In this document: piece by piece, positions 7,534-16,405 of the stretch
How the letters are laid out: every line of letters starts with the position of its first letter
Numbering within the stretch: position 1 is the stretch's first letter
NCBI RefSeq assembly: GCF_009602705.1
Contig: NZ_VSWH01000001.1
Location: 496,001-560,000, forward strand
Source of the DNA: Chryseobacterium vaccae
Lineage (GTDB): Bacteria > Bacteroidota > Bacteroidia > Flavobacteriales > Weeksellaceae
Length of the DNA stretch: 64,000 bases
Reading direction: 5' to 3'
Notes under the pieces: generated by a model
Seen by the model: the letters and a program-made list of their open reading frames with translations, nothing else
Databases searched by the model: none
Told to the model about the DNA's origin: nothing
Program-made: the position numbers and the translations under genes

Positions 7534-8505
7534 TTAAACCCTATTCTGCTTCAAAAGCATCACCAGGATTACCGGTATCCCAAAAACAGAACTGATCACA
7601 TTCAGTGGAATATGTGTTTTCTCCGAAACAATGGAGAAAAGAAGCATAACCAACATTCCCAGAAACATATTCAGGATCCACTGTTGCCATAATTTTGATG
7701 GATTATAGACCAGCCTGCAGAAATGGGGAACAATAATTCCTATGAATAGGATAGGCCCTAAAAAAGCAGTAATTGATGCTGAGAGCAAGGAAGAAGCTGC
7801 GATGATCAGGATTTTCAGCTGGTTGAGATTTACGCCTAAGCTTTGTGCATAGGAAGCTCCCAGTGAATTACCTATCAATGGTTTTATGGTTTTAAAGCAG
7901 AAAAACAATCCAATGAAAACTAGGATAGAAAGTACATAGATCTGGTTTCTGGATACCATATTATTGGCTCCGAATGACCATAAAATATAGTTTTTCAGGC
8001 TTTGATTTTCCGCATAGAACTGAAGAAGGGAAACAATAGCTCCTGCAAATGCAGAAACGAGGAATCCGAAAATAATAAGATAAGATTTATCCTGAAATTT
8101 ATTTGACATGGAGAGCAAAACCAGCATTAAGACTAAGCTGCCCGCAATGGCTGACAGACTGAGGAAACTGTTTTGCAAAAACTCAGGAATCAGGATATTA
8201 TGGGAGAAGAAAATATAAAAGGCAACAGATAGGCTGGCCACGGAAGTAATTCCCAAAATATCGGGTCCGGCCAGTGGATTTTGAAAATATTCCTGCATCA
8301 GAAAACCTGAGGTTGGAATTGATATACCGGCAAGGAGCATTACCAGAACCCTGTTAATCCGGATTTCAGCGATCTGGCTGTTGGAGGAATCCTGAAAGAA
8401 ATCCTGTAAATTTAAACTGAGAAATCCTGTGTTCAGATTAATCACTGCAGTCAGTATAATGGCAGCTGTTAAAACTAAACACAGGATTTTGAATTTATTT
8501 GACAT
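7534..8505 (-). CDS. FecCD-family ABC transporter permease (iron/cobalamin uptake)
   Basis: A 323-residue polytopic inner-membrane protein of the FecCD/BtuC family. Family landmarks are GISIPTSGFLMQEYFQNPLAGPDILGITS near the N-terminus, then SLGASYAQSLGVNL and AFLGPILFIGIIVPHFCRLV, the loops that contact the ATPase, with about nine or ten hydrophobic segments between. Length is at the short end for the family. It is transcribed leftward, 24 bp after the TlpA-like gene, and precedes the small membrane protein and ATPase, giving an importer operon without a visible binding protein. Confidence 0.9.
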   Translation of the reverse strand: MSNKFKILCLVLTAAIILTAVINLNTGFLSLNLQDFFQDSSNSQIAEIRINRVLVMLLAGISIPTSGFLMQEYFQNPLAGPDILGITSVASLSVAFYIFFSHNILIPEFLQNSFLSLSAIAGSLVLMLVLLSMSNKFQDKSYLIIFGFLVSAFAGAIVSLLQFYAENQSLKNYILWSFGANNMVSRNQIYVLSILVFIGLFFCFKTIKPLIGNSLGASYAQSLGVNLNQLKILIIAASSLLSASITAFLGPILFIGIIVPHFCRLVYNPSKLWQQWILNMFLGMLVMLLFSIVSEKTHIPLNVISSVFGIPVILVMLLKQNRV

Positions 8506-8529
8506 TATTCAGAATGAATTCTGTAAATT

Positions 8530-9087
8530 TTATTTTAAAAGAGCATCAATTTTTGAGTTCAGAACTTCCTCTGTCATCATTCCTAAATATTCGTCGGTTT
8601 TATCACCTTTTCTCATGTAGGTAAAAGGAATAGAGCCGCCGTCCCACTGTTTGAAATTATTGGCAAAGAACGTCTGATCCAGTAGTTGTCCATCCAGAAG
8701 AATAATATTTTTAGCCAGGTCATTTTGTTGGGCAAAACTTTTCACGGAACTGTTCCATTCCGATTTATCATCCAAATTGATAAAAGTAAATTTCACAGGT
8801 TTATCTTTCAGCTCCTGCATTTTGTTTTTGAAATGAGGAATTTCTCTCATACAGGGGCCGCACCAGGTTGCAAAAAAGTTCGTTACGTAAAGCGTATCAT
8901 TATTTTGAGCTAAATATTTTCCTACATTTTCAGGAGAAAGTTCTTTTGAAACGTAAGCACTTGTTTCAGTTGCATTCTCTGTTACAGAAAGTGAATCTGT
9001 AGCTGCAGTATCACCGGTTTTCGAGCCTTCTTTGTTACAGCTGTAAAGTGCGGAAAGAATAAGCGTGGATAAAATTATCTTCTTCAT
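8530..9087 (-). CDS. TlpA-like thioredoxin-fold lipoprotein
   Basis: A 185-residue exported protein. The N-terminus is a lipoprotein signal with Cys17 in the lipobox ALYSC, so it is probably anchored in the periplasm-facing membrane. The thioredoxin-fold domain carries the redox motif WCGPC (Cys76 and Cys79) in FFATWCGPCMREIPHFKNK. The family (TlpA/ResA/AhpC-TSA) reduces or oxidises thiols in exported proteins, for example apocytochrome c. It heads the leftward operon that continues with the FecCD permease and is divergent from the ferredoxin reductase gene, with only 32 bp between start codons. Confidence 0.88.
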   Translation of the reverse strand: MKKIILSTLILSALYSCNKEGSKTGDTAATDSLSVTENATETSAYVSKELSPENVGKYLAQNNDTLYVTNFFATWCGPCMREIPHFKNKMQELKDKPVKFTFINLDDKSEWNSSVKSFAQQNDLAKNIILLDGQLLDQTFFANNFKQWDGGSIPFTYMRKGDKTDEYLGMMTEEVLNSKIDALLK

Positions 9088-9119
9088 AAATTATTTTTTG
9101 TCTATTTTTGAATTGAAGT

Positions 9120-10244
9120 ATGGAACAACAAATCTATAAAGGGAAACTGATACAGTTTCATCGGTTAAAAGTAACGAAAAAGGTAGAACTGACCAAAAAT
9201 ACTTTCTCTCTGGAGTTTGAGATTCCGGAGAATCTACAGGAGAGTTTCAGATTTGAAGCCGGACAGTTTGTAAGCATAAAATTTATGGCGCATGGAGAGG
9301 AAGTCATCAATGATTATTCAATGACCTCTGCGCCGTATGAAAAAAAGATATGTCTGGGTATAAAAGTAAACTCTAATGAAGGAGCTACCTCTCAGCTGTT
9401 TCATCATTACCATGAAGGAGATGAAATGCTGGTAAGTGAGCCTTCAGGAAGATTTACCCTGGTGTCTAAACCCAGTGAATTCCGGACGATAGTTGCTTTT
9501 GCTGCCGGTATAGGAATTACTCCCATCCTCAGTCATTTTAAAAATATTCTGCATAATGAGCCTCGAACAAGACTGTTTCTTTTCTTCGGAAATAAAAGTT
9601 CGGAAGAAGTGGTATACAGAGATCAGCTGGATAATCTGGCCAGAGTATATGGGGAAAGATTCCAGATCTTTTACTTTTTCTCACAGGAAAAAACACCGGA
9701 TCAGTTTTTCTACGGAAGACTGGATGAAAAAAAATTACGTCTCATTATCAATCAGATCCTGCATCTGGATGATACAGATGAAGAATCCACAATCTGGGAT
9801 GCTGTAGATGAAGTACTGATCTGCGGAAAGGGAGAAATGATCAAGACGCTTGCTAATGCCTGCTATCATCACGGTATACCTAAAAAGAACATACATTTTG
9901 AGCTGTTTGAAGAGTTTAATGATGATATTTATCCGATAGAAAAAGAATTTCCGCTGATCAGAAATGTTGAAGTGGAATTTACGTCATTGGGTAGAGATTA
10001 TCTGACTGAACTTCCTGATAATAAAGAAAAAATTCTGCAACAGCTGCTGGTTCAGAATTTTCCGGTTCCCTATTCGTGTAAATCCGGAATCTGTGGAAGC
10101 TGCGAGTGTTATCTGGAAGATGGAGAGGTAGAACTTCTGGAAAATGAATATCTGACAGAGAAAGAAGAGGCACAGGGAAAAATACTAGCTTGCATGTCAA
10201 TAGCAAAAAGTAAGAAAATAAAGCTTAACTTTGATCTTAGTTGA
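9120..10244 (+). CDS. ferredoxin-type NAD(P)H oxidoreductase with C-terminal [2Fe-2S] domain (PaaE-like)
   Basis: A 374-residue electron-transfer protein with three modules in order: an FAD-binding barrel (RFEAGQFVSIKF; DYSMTSAP), a NAD(P)-binding domain (FAAGIGITPILS), and a plant-type ferredoxin domain. The cluster ligands are the cysteines in YSCKSGICGSCECY and the later LACMS, the CX4CX2C...C pattern. This architecture is that of PaaE, the reductase of phenylacetyl-CoA oxygenase, and of related reductases. No oxygenase subunits are nearby, so the partner is unknown. A -7-like TATTTTTG lies just upstream at 9103-9110. The stop overlaps a possible TTG start of the next gene. Confidence 0.88.
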   Translation: MEQQIYKGKLIQFHRLKVTKKVELTKNTFSLEFEIPENLQESFRFEAGQFVSIKFMAHGEEVINDYSMTSAPYEKKICLGIKVNSNEGATSQLFHHYHEGDEMLVSEPSGRFTLVSKPSEFRTIVAFAAGIGITPILSHFKNILHNEPRTRLFLFFGNKSSEEVVYRDQLDNLARVYGERFQIFYFFSQEKTPDQFFYGRLDEKKLRLIINQILHLDDTDEESTIWDAVDEVLICGKGEMIKTLANACYHHGIPKKNIHFELFEEFNDDIYPIEKEFPLIRNVEVEFTSLGRDYLTELPDNKEKILQQLLVQNFPVPYSCKSGICGSCECYLEDGEVELLENEYLTEKEEAQGKILACMSIAKSKKIKLNFDLS

Positions 10245-10858
10245 GAATTATTAGGAACATATTTAATTTAACCTTCATATCAATAGAAATGGGAATTCTG
10301 TTGATTATTCTTTGTAATGCCTGGGTTTTTGGGCTGACGAACGGACGTACCTATACCAAGATCTCCAAAATTCCTCCCAGAGAAATCGCTTTAGTTCTGG
10401 GAACTTCCCCAAAAATGAGATCAGGACTTTCCAATCCTTATTTTACGAAAAGAATGGATGCTGCTGCGCTTCTTTACCATCACGGAAAAATCAGGAAGAT
10501 CATTGTAAGCGGAGAAAAAAGTAGGGGATATAATGAACCTGCAGCCATGAAGAATTACCTGGTGTATCAGGAAGGAGTTCCCGAAGATATTATTATAGAA
10601 GATCCGAAAGGATTTAATACCTATAAAAGTATTTTACGCTGCAAAGATGTTTATAAGAAAACAGACGTGATTATTGTATCTCAGGGATTTCATAATCTTC
10701 GGGCGCTGTTTTTTGCCAGAAATAATAATATGAATGCACTGGGATTTGATGCTCAGGATGTAACGAAGCCCGAAAGCTACTACAGAAACCAGTTCCGGGA
10801 GATTCTCGCCAGAGTGATTGCTGTAGTATATTTTATATTGGGCATTTCTCCGGATTAG
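10241..10858 (+). CDS. SanA/YdcF-like DUF218 membrane protein
   Basis: A protein of up to 205 residues with one N-terminal membrane anchor (MGILLIILCNAWVFGL) and a DUF218 domain (ALVLGTSP, then IIVSGEKSRGYNEPAAMKNYL and IIVSQGFHNLRALFFARNN). It belongs with E. coli SanA, which affects envelope permeability and vancomycin exclusion. The biochemical role is not settled. Start choice is open: a TTG at 10241 overlaps the previous stop in a coupling arrangement, while an ATG at 10289 gives a protein starting directly at the membrane anchor. Its stop overlaps tail-to-tail by four bases with that of tamL. Confidence 0.82.
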   Translation: MRIIRNIFNLTFISIEMGILLIILCNAWVFGLTNGRTYTKISKIPPREIALVLGTSPKMRSGLSNPYFTKRMDAAALLYHHGKIRKIIVSGEKSRGYNEPAAMKNYLVYQEGVPEDIIIEDPKGFNTYKSILRCKDVYKKTDVIIVSQGFHNLRALFFARNNNMNALGFDAQDVTKPESYYRNQFREILARVIAVVYFILGISPD

Positions 10859-13485
10859 AAAGGATATCCGAATGCAATATTCAATGTAGGTTTAAAAGGC
10901 TGGAAGTTCTTGAATCTCCATCGGTCCCCGTCCGGTTTATTCGGATCGTAGATCTTGTAAGCAAGGTCTAATCTTAAAGTAATATAAGCAATATTCAATC
11001 TTAATCCAACACCGCTTCCAACTCCAACCTGTCCCAGAAATTTATTGAACTTGAATTCATCGCCATAGCCTCCGCTTCCATCGGGTTTTCTAAGACTCCA
11101 TGTGTTTCCTATATCCGTAAATAATGCACCTTCATACATTTCATTAAAAGGAATCCTGTATTCTATATTCGTGGTTAGTTTTACATTGTTCGTCATATAA
11201 GTACGAACTCTTTCATCAATCTGGGAATCTGAAGGCCCCAGTCCTCCAAAAGCTACCCAAGCCCTGATATCATTGGACCCCCCATTAAAATAAGACTTAA
11301 TCACGGGCATATCCGTAGAGTTTCCATAAGGGATACCAACACCAATAAACTGTCGCAACACTAAGGTCTGATTGCCATTGAACTTAAAATATTTTCGGGT
11401 ATCGATATCAAATTTTACGAACTGAGCGTAAGGGAGACCAAAAATTGTTCTCTGAGGGTTCGCTATAACACCTCCTGCATCTCTTTTTTGATTGAATATG
11501 CTTAAAATATTACCCGCAAGTTCTACTTTTCCGTTAAAATAGAAGGCATTCGGATAATCTTTTTTACCAATCTCACTATAAACAAAGTTATAAATCATGG
11601 AAGAAATGAGGATATCCTGAGTTTGTCTGTCTTTATTCACGAGTGAGCCCATAAATGCCAACAGAAGATCCTGGGTTTTCTTATCCAGTGAGCCTATGTA
11701 AGTATTGTCTTTCAGAATCATTTCTGAAACATCATCAATACTAAGTTGTCCTGAAAGGTATCTGTTCTCAATATTCTTAATCTCTGGAATAGTAGAAGTA
11801 GAGGTGTAATCAAAATAATTTCTGAACATATCATCCTTGATTCTTTCATCATTCGTGAAATAATCATAATAAGCATCTTTATTTTTGGTAAGACTGACCT
11901 GCGTGTTGAACAGGGTAAGCCTGTGTGAAACCTGATCATTAACATTGGCTTGGTAGTTAAGCCCTGTGTTAAAGTTTACCCTTCCCAAACCGATATTATT
12001 TTGTACCGATGCTCCCAATAGGATAGAAGAGGTCGGAGTGTATCTTTTAGGAAGAAGTTTATAATAATCAAAAGGTAGCAGCAATCTCGGGAAGTTAAGG
12101 GAGGCCTGAGCAGAAATTTCATAAGCCAGTTCTCTTTTGCTGATATCCTTGGTACTTCTTATAGATCCGAAAGCTCCGGAAAGACTGGTAGAAAGGTTTT
12201 CTGCACCTCTGAACACATTCCTTGTGGTAAGATCTACGGAAGGGGATATCCCAAGATTCAGAATCTGTGAATAATTGACGTCGGTTCCTACCTTCAGTTC
12301 ATATTTTGGAAGAGGTTTTAAGATGTAAAGAACATCAATGATGCTGTCATTAGGTGCCATACCGCCACCTCTTCTCAGTGAATCTCTAGCTTTTACAAGG
12401 CTGAAGTTATTCATGGCGAGAAGATTTCTCTTCGTAAGATCCAGCTTTTTCTGATCATATACCTGCTTATTGTCCACAATAATAGACCTCCACAAGGATG
12501 ACATTTTATAATTATCATTCACTTTATGGAACCTTATTCTGCGCAGACTGTCTTTAACTGTATTTTTAGGGTAGTCGCCGGGCTCATCTATGATAGCTAC
12601 ATCAATATTTCCGATAGTGGAAACCTTGTAAGGACGGTCTGTTGAGTCTCTGTGGATCTCAAGTATAAGCGGAACCTTTTTTTTACTTTTTAAAGAATCT
12701 GCTACAAAGGATATTTCTTCATTAGAGCTGTTGAATCTATAATATCCGTTTTCTCTCATCAGATCGGTAATTCTGGCGGCTTCCTTTTCAAGGACAGTCT
12801 GGTCAAGGATCTGTCCGGATCTTATCAGACTTTTGTCAAGTTTCTGCCAGTAAAGACCTTTAACGGTAGGGTCTGTAATATTATAGTAATAGTCTTTAAT
12901 ATAAGTGGGTTCATTGTGCTTGATGAAATAATTAACAGCTGCCTTTTTTGAAGCAGAATCCAGCACATGTTTAAAGTTTACTTCTGCATCCCAGAACCCT
13001 CTGTAAACCATTCTTTTTTCAACAGATTCAGCACTTTTTTCACTTCTTGTCTGATCCAGAATAACAGGCGGGCTTCCCCAGTTGTGAAGAAGGCGGTCAA
13101 GAAAGAGTGTTTTTCCGACACTGCTTTTCATGTCATATTTGATGAACAGTGAATCTCTCAGTTTTTGACTTCTCATCTCACTGGGATAAGTCATGTATTC
13201 ATTAAGCAGCGTATCATATTTAGGATTAGCCATATTGTAAAATCCTAAGCTTAACGGCATGAACAGAAGCTGCTTTTTATTGGGCTTCTGCTGTACATAA
13301 TCTTTCAGTTCTTCATCAAAAGGTTCTTTCTTATCTTCAAACTCAAAATTGTTTTTGGAAAGCAGATATTCGCCGTCCGGAACCTTTTTGGTGGTACTGC
13401 ATGCATAAAGGAGACCAACAAATGTTGCAAATGAGATAATTTTATAATATTTTTGAGGAGAATTCTTATAATGCTTACAGCTCAT
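10855..13485 (-). CDS. tamL: TamL, outer-membrane lipoprotein form of TamA/BamA
   Basis: An 876-residue Omp85-family protein. The N-terminus ends in a lipobox LLYAC with Cys29, the feature that separates Bacteroidota TamL from TamA. Next come POTRA-like regions (for example YRGFWDAEVNFKHVLDSASKKAAVNYFI and STIGNIDVAII). The C-terminal half is a surface-antigen (D15) beta-barrel ending IAFGYPF, the aromatic-terminal signature. The motif FNGGSNDIRAWVAFGGLGP corresponds to the conserved barrel loop of the family. TamL works with TamB in outer-membrane biogenesis, but no tamB is present here. Its start codon overlaps head-to-head with the methyltransferase gene start. Confidence 0.92.
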   Translation of the reverse strand: MSCKHYKNSPQKYYKIISFATFVGLLYACSTTKKVPDGEYLLSKNNFEFEDKKEPFDEELKDYVQQKPNKKQLLFMPLSLGFYNMANPKYDTLLNEYMTYPSEMRSQKLRDSLFIKYDMKSSVGKTLFLDRLLHNWGSPPVILDQTRSEKSAESVEKRMVYRGFWDAEVNFKHVLDSASKKAAVNYFIKHNEPTYIKDYYYNITDPTVKGLYWQKLDKSLIRSGQILDQTVLEKEAARITDLMRENGYYRFNSSNEEISFVADSLKSKKKVPLILEIHRDSTDRPYKVSTIGNIDVAIIDEPGDYPKNTVKDSLRRIRFHKVNDNYKMSSLWRSIIVDNKQVYDQKKLDLTKRNLLAMNNFSLVKARDSLRRGGGMAPNDSIIDVLYILKPLPKYELKVGTDVNYSQILNLGISPSVDLTTRNVFRGAENLSTSLSGAFGSIRSTKDISKRELAYEISAQASLNFPRLLLPFDYYKLLPKRYTPTSSILLGASVQNNIGLGRVNFNTGLNYQANVNDQVSHRLTLFNTQVSLTKNKDAYYDYFTNDERIKDDMFRNYFDYTSTSTIPEIKNIENRYLSGQLSIDDVSEMILKDNTYIGSLDKKTQDLLLAFMGSLVNKDRQTQDILISSMIYNFVYSEIGKKDYPNAFYFNGKVELAGNILSIFNQKRDAGGVIANPQRTIFGLPYAQFVKFDIDTRKYFKFNGNQTLVLRQFIGVGIPYGNSTDMPVIKSYFNGGSNDIRAWVAFGGLGPSDSQIDERVRTYMTNNVKLTTNIEYRIPFNEMYEGALFTDIGNTWSLRKPDGSGGYGDEFKFNKFLGQVGVGSGVGLRLNIAYITLRLDLAYKIYDPNKPDGDRWRFKNFQPFKPTLNIAFGYPF

Positions 13486-14196
13486 ACAATAAAAGTTTTA
13501 CAGTCTTTAGATAAAAAGAAGTTCAGACAAAAATACAATTTGTTTTTGGTTGAAGGTAATAAAATCATTTGTGAACTTTTCAATTCGAACATTAAAATTA
13601 AGGAAATATTCTCTACCGATCCACAAAAATTGGGCCGTACAGACGCACCTGTTATTCAGATCACTGAAAATGAGCTGAAAAAGATCAGTTTTCTTAAAAC
13701 CCCGAAAGATTCCGTTGCAGTATGCTATCTGGATGAAGAGGAAAAAATGGAAGACAGGGAAGTACAACTTGTACTGGACGGAATCCAGGATCCCGGAAAT
13801 CTGGGTACGATTATCCGACTGGCAGATTGGTTCGGAATTGAACAGGTTATCTGCAGTGAGGATACGGTAGATGTCTATAACCCGAAGGTGATACAGGCCA
13901 GCATGGGGTCTTTCACACGCGTAAATGTTGCTTATACCGATCTTACAGAATATTTGTCCGGAACAGAAAGTGTTAATATCGGAACCGATATGGAAGGGGA
14001 AAATATCTATACGTTTGAAAAGCCAAAGAAAATGAACCTTATTCTCGGCAATGAAGGAAACGGAATGCGTCCGGAAACAGAAAAATTACTTCATAAATGT
14101 GTAACAATTCCCAGATTTGGAAAATCACAGTCTACAGAAAGCCTGAATGTTTCAATGGCAGCAGGGATTATTTTGGGACAGCTCTTTAGAGGGTAG
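13471..14196 (+). CDS. TrmH/SpoU-family RNA 2'-O-methyltransferase
   Basis: A protein of about 241 residues with an N-terminal substrate-binding domain and a C-terminal SPOUT (knotted) methyltransferase domain. The three SpoU motifs are visible: LDGIQDPGNLGTIIRLADWFG, LILGNEGNGMRPE and IPRFGKSQSTESLNVSMAAGIIL. It transfers a methyl group from S-adenosylmethionine to a ribose in rRNA or tRNA, but the exact site cannot be told from sequence. The ATG giving MLTAHTIKVL is chosen because a GAGGAG sequence lies about ten bases upstream. A longer TTG start is possible. It overlaps the tamL start by 15 bp in divergent orientation. Confidence 0.9.
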   Translation: MLTAHTIKVLQSLDKKKFRQKYNLFLVEGNKIICELFNSNIKIKEIFSTDPQKLGRTDAPVIQITENELKKISFLKTPKDSVAVCYLDEEEKMEDREVQLVLDGIQDPGNLGTIIRLADWFGIEQVICSEDTVDVYNPKVIQASMGSFTRVNVAYTDLTEYLSGTESVNIGTDMEGENIYTFEKPKKMNLILGNEGNGMRPETEKLLHKCVTIPRFGKSQSTESLNVSMAAGIILGQLFRG

Positions 14197-14222
14197 TTTC
14201 AAAATTTCAGAAATTAGATACC

Positions 14223-14292
14223 AGACATCAGATATCAGATTTTACATTGTAAGTGAATATTCTATCACTCATAGATCTGAAATCTGATGTCT
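14223..14292. repeat. inverted repeat between convergent genes
   Basis: Arms at 14223-14239 and 14276-14292 are reverse complements at 16 of 17 positions and are separated by 36 bases. They lie between the ends of the methyltransferase gene and the 165-residue protein gene. There is no clear T-run on either side, so this is not a standard terminator. It resembles a small mobile or REP-like intergenic element. Confidence 0.55.
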
Positions 14293-14313
14293 TATATTAA
14301 TTTATCAGCTTTG

Positions 14314-14811
14314 TTATATCAACTGCTCCATACTTGAAACACTTTTGTTTTTCTGATATTCTTCAAGTTTTTTTCTTACATATTTAAGAGCAATAGGAGC
14401 AAGATAGATCATGGCTGCACCCATTAATTTCTTTTTCCAGTTGGGACTTTTCATATTCTTTTTGGCGTAGTTGCCAACAAGTGCTGTTACTCCCAATTTG
14501 ATAAGACTGTCCGTAACATTTCCGCCTAGTGCAGTACTGGCAATGCCTACGGCTGTATTTTTATTGATCAGCAGGTCTTTTACCTCTGAAGTAAGCTGTC
14601 TGGCAATAACGTCTTTGCGTAGAATTACTTTTTCATCGCCGTCTTCATCTACTTTCTCCTGCAGATACTGGTCGCTAAGTCCATTGGTAAAGGCGCTTAA
14701 ACTTTCCTTTGTATTTTTAAAGGTAAGAAGGTTTTCCAGGTCGTCTATTTCGCTTTGAAGCAGTTTTTTCTTTCTCCTTAGTTCTTCGATGCTTTCATAT
14801 TTTCTGCCCAT
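14314..14811 (-). CDS. conserved hypothetical protein, coiled-coil start and small membrane or amphipathic core
   Basis: A 165-residue protein with no family recognised. It starts with a charged coiled-coil (EELRRKKKLLQSEIDDLENLL), has a Gly/Ala-rich central part (GIASTALGGNVTDSLIKLGVTALVGNYA) and a hydrophobic stretch (KLMGAAMIYLAPIALKYV), and ends in a charged tail. It is the last of three closely spaced leftward genes with a holin-X-like protein and a YtxH protein, a set often seen together in Bacteroidota and thought to be related to envelope stress (inference). It starts three bases after the preceding gene ends. Confidence 0.75.
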   Translation of the reverse strand: MGRKYESIEELRRKKKLLQSEIDDLENLLTFKNTKESLSAFTNGLSDQYLQEKVDEDGDEKVILRKDVIARQLTSEVKDLLINKNTAVGIASTALGGNVTDSLIKLGVTALVGNYAKKNMKSPNWKKKLMGAAMIYLAPIALKYVRKKLEEYQKNKSVSSMEQLI

Positions 14812-14814
14812 AGT

Positions 14815-15123
14815 TTAATGATTTAAAAATTTAATAACCTGGTCTGCAACCGTATTGACAATTTTATTCTTGAATGCAATGACAAGCGCCATGACTACAG
14901 CATAAAATGCAGCAACAATCAAAAATCCGTAAGAAGTATTATCCAATGCTTTGCCGATAAGAAAGGCAATTCCGAAGTTGAAAAGGATAATAAAAAAAGC
15001 AAAAGCAACAAGCAGCACTACAAAGTAGGTAATGAGCCCAGCGGAAAGAGAAGATTTTTCGGTAGCTTCAATTTTCAGAAGATCTATTCTCTTCGAGGCA
15101 TATTCTTTAATAGTCTCTATCAT
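14815..15123 (-). CDS. phage holin superfamily III / DUF1469-like membrane protein
   Basis: A 102-residue protein with an amphipathic start (MIETIKEYASKRIDLLKIEATEKSS) and two membrane segments (LITYFVVLLVAFAFFIILFNFGIAFLIG and SYGFLIVAAFYAVVMALVIAF). This matches the putative holin-X (DUF1469) family found next to YtxH and DUF3618-like genes in many bacteria. Despite the holin name there are no phage genes nearby, and the family is thought to be a chromosomal envelope component. It is transcribed between the YtxH protein and the 165-residue protein. Confidence 0.78.
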   Translation of the reverse strand: MIETIKEYASKRIDLLKIEATEKSSLSAGLITYFVVLLVAFAFFIILFNFGIAFLIGKALDNTSYGFLIVAAFYAVVMALVIAFKNKIVNTVADQVIKFLNH

Positions 15124-15202
15124 TGTTTTTTTTTAAAGTTACAAAAAAAGGAACTTTCGCGCAAAAAGTTCCTTCCCATAATTTACTCAAAAAATAAATT
15201 AC

Positions 15203-15553
15203 TTATTTTTTAAGATCATTCAATTCAGCTTCTACATCCTTTACTACGTCTGCAGTTTTAGAAACGATCTGATCTTTGTATTTATCATATCCGTCTTTTA
15301 CCGTATGGGCTACATTATTAGCTGTTTCTTTGAAAGTAGAAGAAATGTTACCGTACTGATCTTTTACTTTTTCAGAAACCTCGCCATATTTGTTTTTAGC
15401 CTGATCTTTTAGGTCGTTTGCTTTATTTTTGATTTTCTTTCTTGTTTCTTTACCTTCTTCAGGGGCATAAAGCATTCCTAAGATTACACCTGCTGCAGCA
15501 CCTGCAAGAAGTCCTGCCAATATACCTGCTGTATTTTTTCCTTTTCTAGACAT
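15203..15553 (-). CDS. YtxH domain protein
   Basis: A 116-residue protein with one Gly/Ala-rich N-terminal membrane segment (GILAGLLAGAAAGVILGMLYAPEEG), which ends in the YtxH hallmark LYAPxxGKETR. A long lysine-rich amphipathic helix follows, resembling late-embryogenesis-abundant repeats (KANDLKDQAKNKYGEVSEKVKDQYG). YtxH proteins are often induced by general stress. It is first in a three-gene leftward cluster with the holin-like and 165-residue proteins. Confidence 0.85.
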   Translation of the reverse strand: MSRKGKNTAGILAGLLAGAAAGVILGMLYAPEEGKETRKKIKNKANDLKDQAKNKYGEVSEKVKDQYGNISSTFKETANNVAHTVKDGYDKYKDQIVSKTADVVKDVEAELNDLKK

Positions 15554-15647
15554 TTTAAGTTTTTTAATAGTTAATAAATAGTAGTTTTTACTGTGTTAAA
15601 ATGTACAATTTGCATACCAAAGGAGGTCAATGGCCTATTAAAAATTG

Positions 15648-16322
15648 TTAAATCTTATGGATGTGGGATAAAATCATGTCTATTGTTTCTTCTTTCGTCA
15701 GTGTTGTATTGTCGATAACAATAGCATCCTCAGCCTGCTTCAATGGAGCAATTTCCCGTTCACTGTCGATCTTATCACGTTCAATAAGGTTCTGTTTTAC
15801 CTGCTCTCTGTCTGCTTTAATTCCAAGGCCTGCCAATTCAAAATATCTTCTGTTGGTTCTTTCATCAATACTGGCCGTGAGGAAGAATTTGTAGTCCGCA
15901 TTTGGCAGAACTACTGTCCCTATGTCACGTCCGTCCATAATAATACCGCCTTTTTCTGCCAATGAGCGCTGGGACTGAAGAAGAAAATCTCTTACTTCTT
16001 TCTGCTTGGCAACAATGCTTACATTATCAGATACCTCATTGGTACGGATCTGCTTGGAAATATCAATATGATTAAGATAAAGAACCAGTTCTCCGTTATT
16101 ATTTCTGAATTCCAGTTCTATTTCATTGAATGAATTAAACAATTTCTGAAGATCAATGGTACTATCCTTGTTCATACAGTTCTGTAATGCAAACCAGGTT
16201 ACCCCTCTGTAAAGCGCGCCGGTATCCAGGTGAATAAGACCCAATTTATCGGCAATGACTTTAGAGATTGAACTTTTTCCGGTAGACGAGTACCCATCGA
16301 TAGCTATTACAGGTTTTTTCAT
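15648..16322 (-). CDS. cmk: cytidylate kinase
   Basis: A protein of about 224 residues that phosphorylates CMP and dCMP with ATP. The P-loop is GYSSTGKSS close to the N-terminus, followed by LDTGALYRGVT, the CMP-binding MDGRDIGTVVLPNADYKFFLTAS, and the lid region INERTNRR-like segment. The start at MKKPVIAIDGYSS is chosen since this is the standard family start. The reading frame stays open for 21 more codons upstream with no reason to use them. It follows porQ on the same strand, a frequent neighbourhood in Bacteroidota. Confidence 0.94.
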   Translation of the reverse strand: MKKPVIAIDGYSSTGKSSISKVIADKLGLIHLDTGALYRGVTWFALQNCMNKDSTIDLQKLFNSFNEIELEFRNNNGELVLYLNHIDISKQIRTNEVSDNVSIVAKQKEVRDFLLQSQRSLAEKGGIIMDGRDIGTVVLPNADYKFFLTASIDERTNRRYFELAGLGIKADREQVKQNLIERDKIDSEREIAPLKQAEDAIVIDNTTLTKEETIDMILSHIHKI

Positions 16323-16405
16323 ACCGCAAATTTCAAGATTTTTTTTAAAAAACCAAGGCTGTAAAGAAAAAAATCTACATAACAATGTAGATTTATATTG
16401 TAGAA

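Noticed and set aside
14815..15123. Prophage holin
   Set aside because: No lysin or phage genes are nearby; the protein belongs to a chromosomal three-gene envelope cluster.
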